This document shows positions 63,179 through 64,000 of a stretch of 64,000 nt of DNA, one piece after another (the first letter of the stretch is position 1; each line of letters starts with the position of its first letter). The stretch comes from Isochrysis galbana (lineage: Eukaryota; Haptophyta; Isochrysidales; Isochrysidaceae): NCBI GenBank assembly GCA_018136815.1, contig CM030934.1, positions 5,033,587 to 5,097,586 of the forward strand. Reading direction: 5' to 3'. Under the pieces are notes generated by a model, which made no database searches, was not told where the DNA came from, and worked only from the letters and a program-made list of their open reading frames with translations. The translations under genes were made by a program, and so were the position numbers.

Positions 63179-64000
63179 GTGCTGCTAAGAAGCATGCGTA
63201 TCATGCTTGCACACGCGGGCGGGGATACTTTCTTAACTTCACTGTGGCCGTTCATAATGTCCCAAGCAGTGTCCGTCTCCAATTCCCTGCCGTCTTTCGC
63301 ATTCTCTCCCCCAGAAGTTCCGTGGGCGAGGGCAGACCCTCGCAGACCTCCGACTCCTCTCTCTCGCTTCCGTGTTATGCTTTGCAACTGCTGGGTGCAC
63401 GTCGAAAGCCCGACGTCCAAACTCGCACCCCGGCGACACTCTGCAATCCACCTTGGCTGGGACTCCCGCCGTCGCGGGTACTTTGTTTACATTCCTTCCC
63501 TTCGACGCATCACCACGGCTGTTGACGTTAAGTTCGATGAGTGTTCTTTTACCTCATTTTCGGGGAGCTGCCATCGTGCCTCGTCGGGAGCGACCGTCGC
63601 CGCTGTCCGTCGTGCCTCCGATGCTGTCAGCCTGCCCACGCCAGTCCGTCGTCTGTCTGCGCTTGAGCGTGCCCCTCCGCCGCCGCAGCCTGTCACGCCG
63701 ATCCAGCCTCGTTCGTCCGAGCCCGCCCGCGACCCTGCGCCCGGCCCGTCCGTGGGGGAGTCAATGCCTGTGCCACCCATGATAGCCCAGGCACTCATGG
63801 CAGCAACTCCTGCAGGTCCCATCCCTGAGCCTCGCTCATTTCGCGAGGCCATACAAGACCCAGTGTATGCAGACAAATGGAGGGAAGCAATGCTTGAAGA
63901 CGTGCGTGGGAAGTACGAAACCAACCGGGCCTGGAAGCTCGTGAAAGCCTCGGAAATCCCACCTGGAAGGAAACCTATGAAAGGCAAGTGGGTCTTCAAA
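63179..64000 (+). CDS. pol: Ty1/copia integrase C-terminal region to RT start (partial)
   Basis: The frame is open from the gypsy LTR edge to the window end, with no stop. It reads LLRSMRIMLAHAGGDTFLTS, LWPFIMSQAVSVSNSLP, then CWVHVESPTSKLAPRRHSAI, HLGWDSRRRGYFVYIPSLRR and DVKFDE: the end of a copia integrase core and its C-terminal domain. A Pro/Ser-rich linker leads to FREAIQDPVYADKWREAMLE and RKPMKGKWVFK, the invariant start of the copia reverse transcriptase. The integrase catalytic core and protease that should precede it are not present between the gag (37112-39061) and this piece. Same strand and class as that gag, so plausibly the same element. No defect is seen in this fragment. Confidence 0.8.
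   Translation, partial: MLLRSMRIMLAHAGGDTFLTSLWPFIMSQAVSVSNSLPSFAFSPPEVPWARADPRRPPTPLSRFRVMLCNCWVHVESPTSKLAPRRHSAIHLGWDSRRRGYFVYIPSLRRITTAVDVKFDECSFTSFSGSCHRASSGATVAAVRRASDAVSLPTPVRRLSALERAPPPPQPVTPIQPRSSEPARDPAPGPSVGESMPVPPMIAQALMAATPAGPIPEPRSFREAIQDPVYADKWREAMLEDVRGKYETNRAWKLVKASEIPPGRKPMKGKWVFK

Overview
This window is eukaryotic nuclear DNA. It has spliced genes with short GT-AG introns and at least one GC-AG intron, high GC content, long C- or G-runs and dense transposable elements. The genes (a putative plastid-directed UVR-motif membrane protein, tandem SpoVS domains, a Mss4-PDZ fusion, a Zn2Cys6 protein, two plant-like glycoside hydrolases) fit a unicellular alga with a secondary red plastid. 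A haptophyte is my best guess, but nothing in the window proves it.

Layout. 0-4.2 kb: one very long ORF with Sfi1-type centrin-binding repeats. 4.4-7.1 kb: dispersed repeats, a small TIR insertion and a weak hypothetical ORF. 7.1-14.4 kb: a divergent pair of glycoside hydrolases, GH127 (beta-L-arabinofuranosidase-like, minus) and GH27 (alpha-galactosidase-like with an inserted ShKT module and a C-terminal membrane segment, plus), with a TIR element between them. 17.8-20.0 kb: a METTL21/FAM86-type methyltransferase (minus) and an Mss4-PDZ protein (plus). 22.4-26.5 kb: a possible transposase-derived ORF, a three-exon tandem-SpoVS gene and a frameshifted MGQY-type protein. 26.7-29.4 kb: a decayed hAT transposon (15-bp TIRs, BED finger, HATC domain) split by a truncated non-LTR retrotransposon. 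29.5-30.0 kb: hairpin modules. 30.4-30.9 kb: the 3' end of a small-exon minus-strand gene. 31.3-32.6 kb: a Zn2Cys6 protein. 35.1-35.6 kb: a UVR-motif membrane protein. 36.3-36.9 kb: a second non-LTR remnant.

37-64 kb is retrotransposon. A plus-strand Ty1/copia element (gag at 37.1-39.06 kb; integrase and start of RT at 63.18-64 kb) is interrupted by a minus-strand, chromodomain-bearing Ty3/gypsy element with 197-bp LTRs. Its internal 11.3 kb appears twice, on either side of a run of exactly 100 N. The copies differ mainly by small indels clustered at the two contig ends, so I read this as one locus assembled twice (true element about 12.7 kb).

The most notable discovery candidate is in this gypsy polyprotein. 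Between a long Ser/Pro-rich region and the protease lies a domain of about 200 residues that matches phage/bacterial DNA-methyltransferase-like proteins (HPPCTYLS and VENP motifs). Gag and Pol are in the same frame, separated by one UAG and 29 sense codons, so stop-codon readthrough is a plausible expression route.
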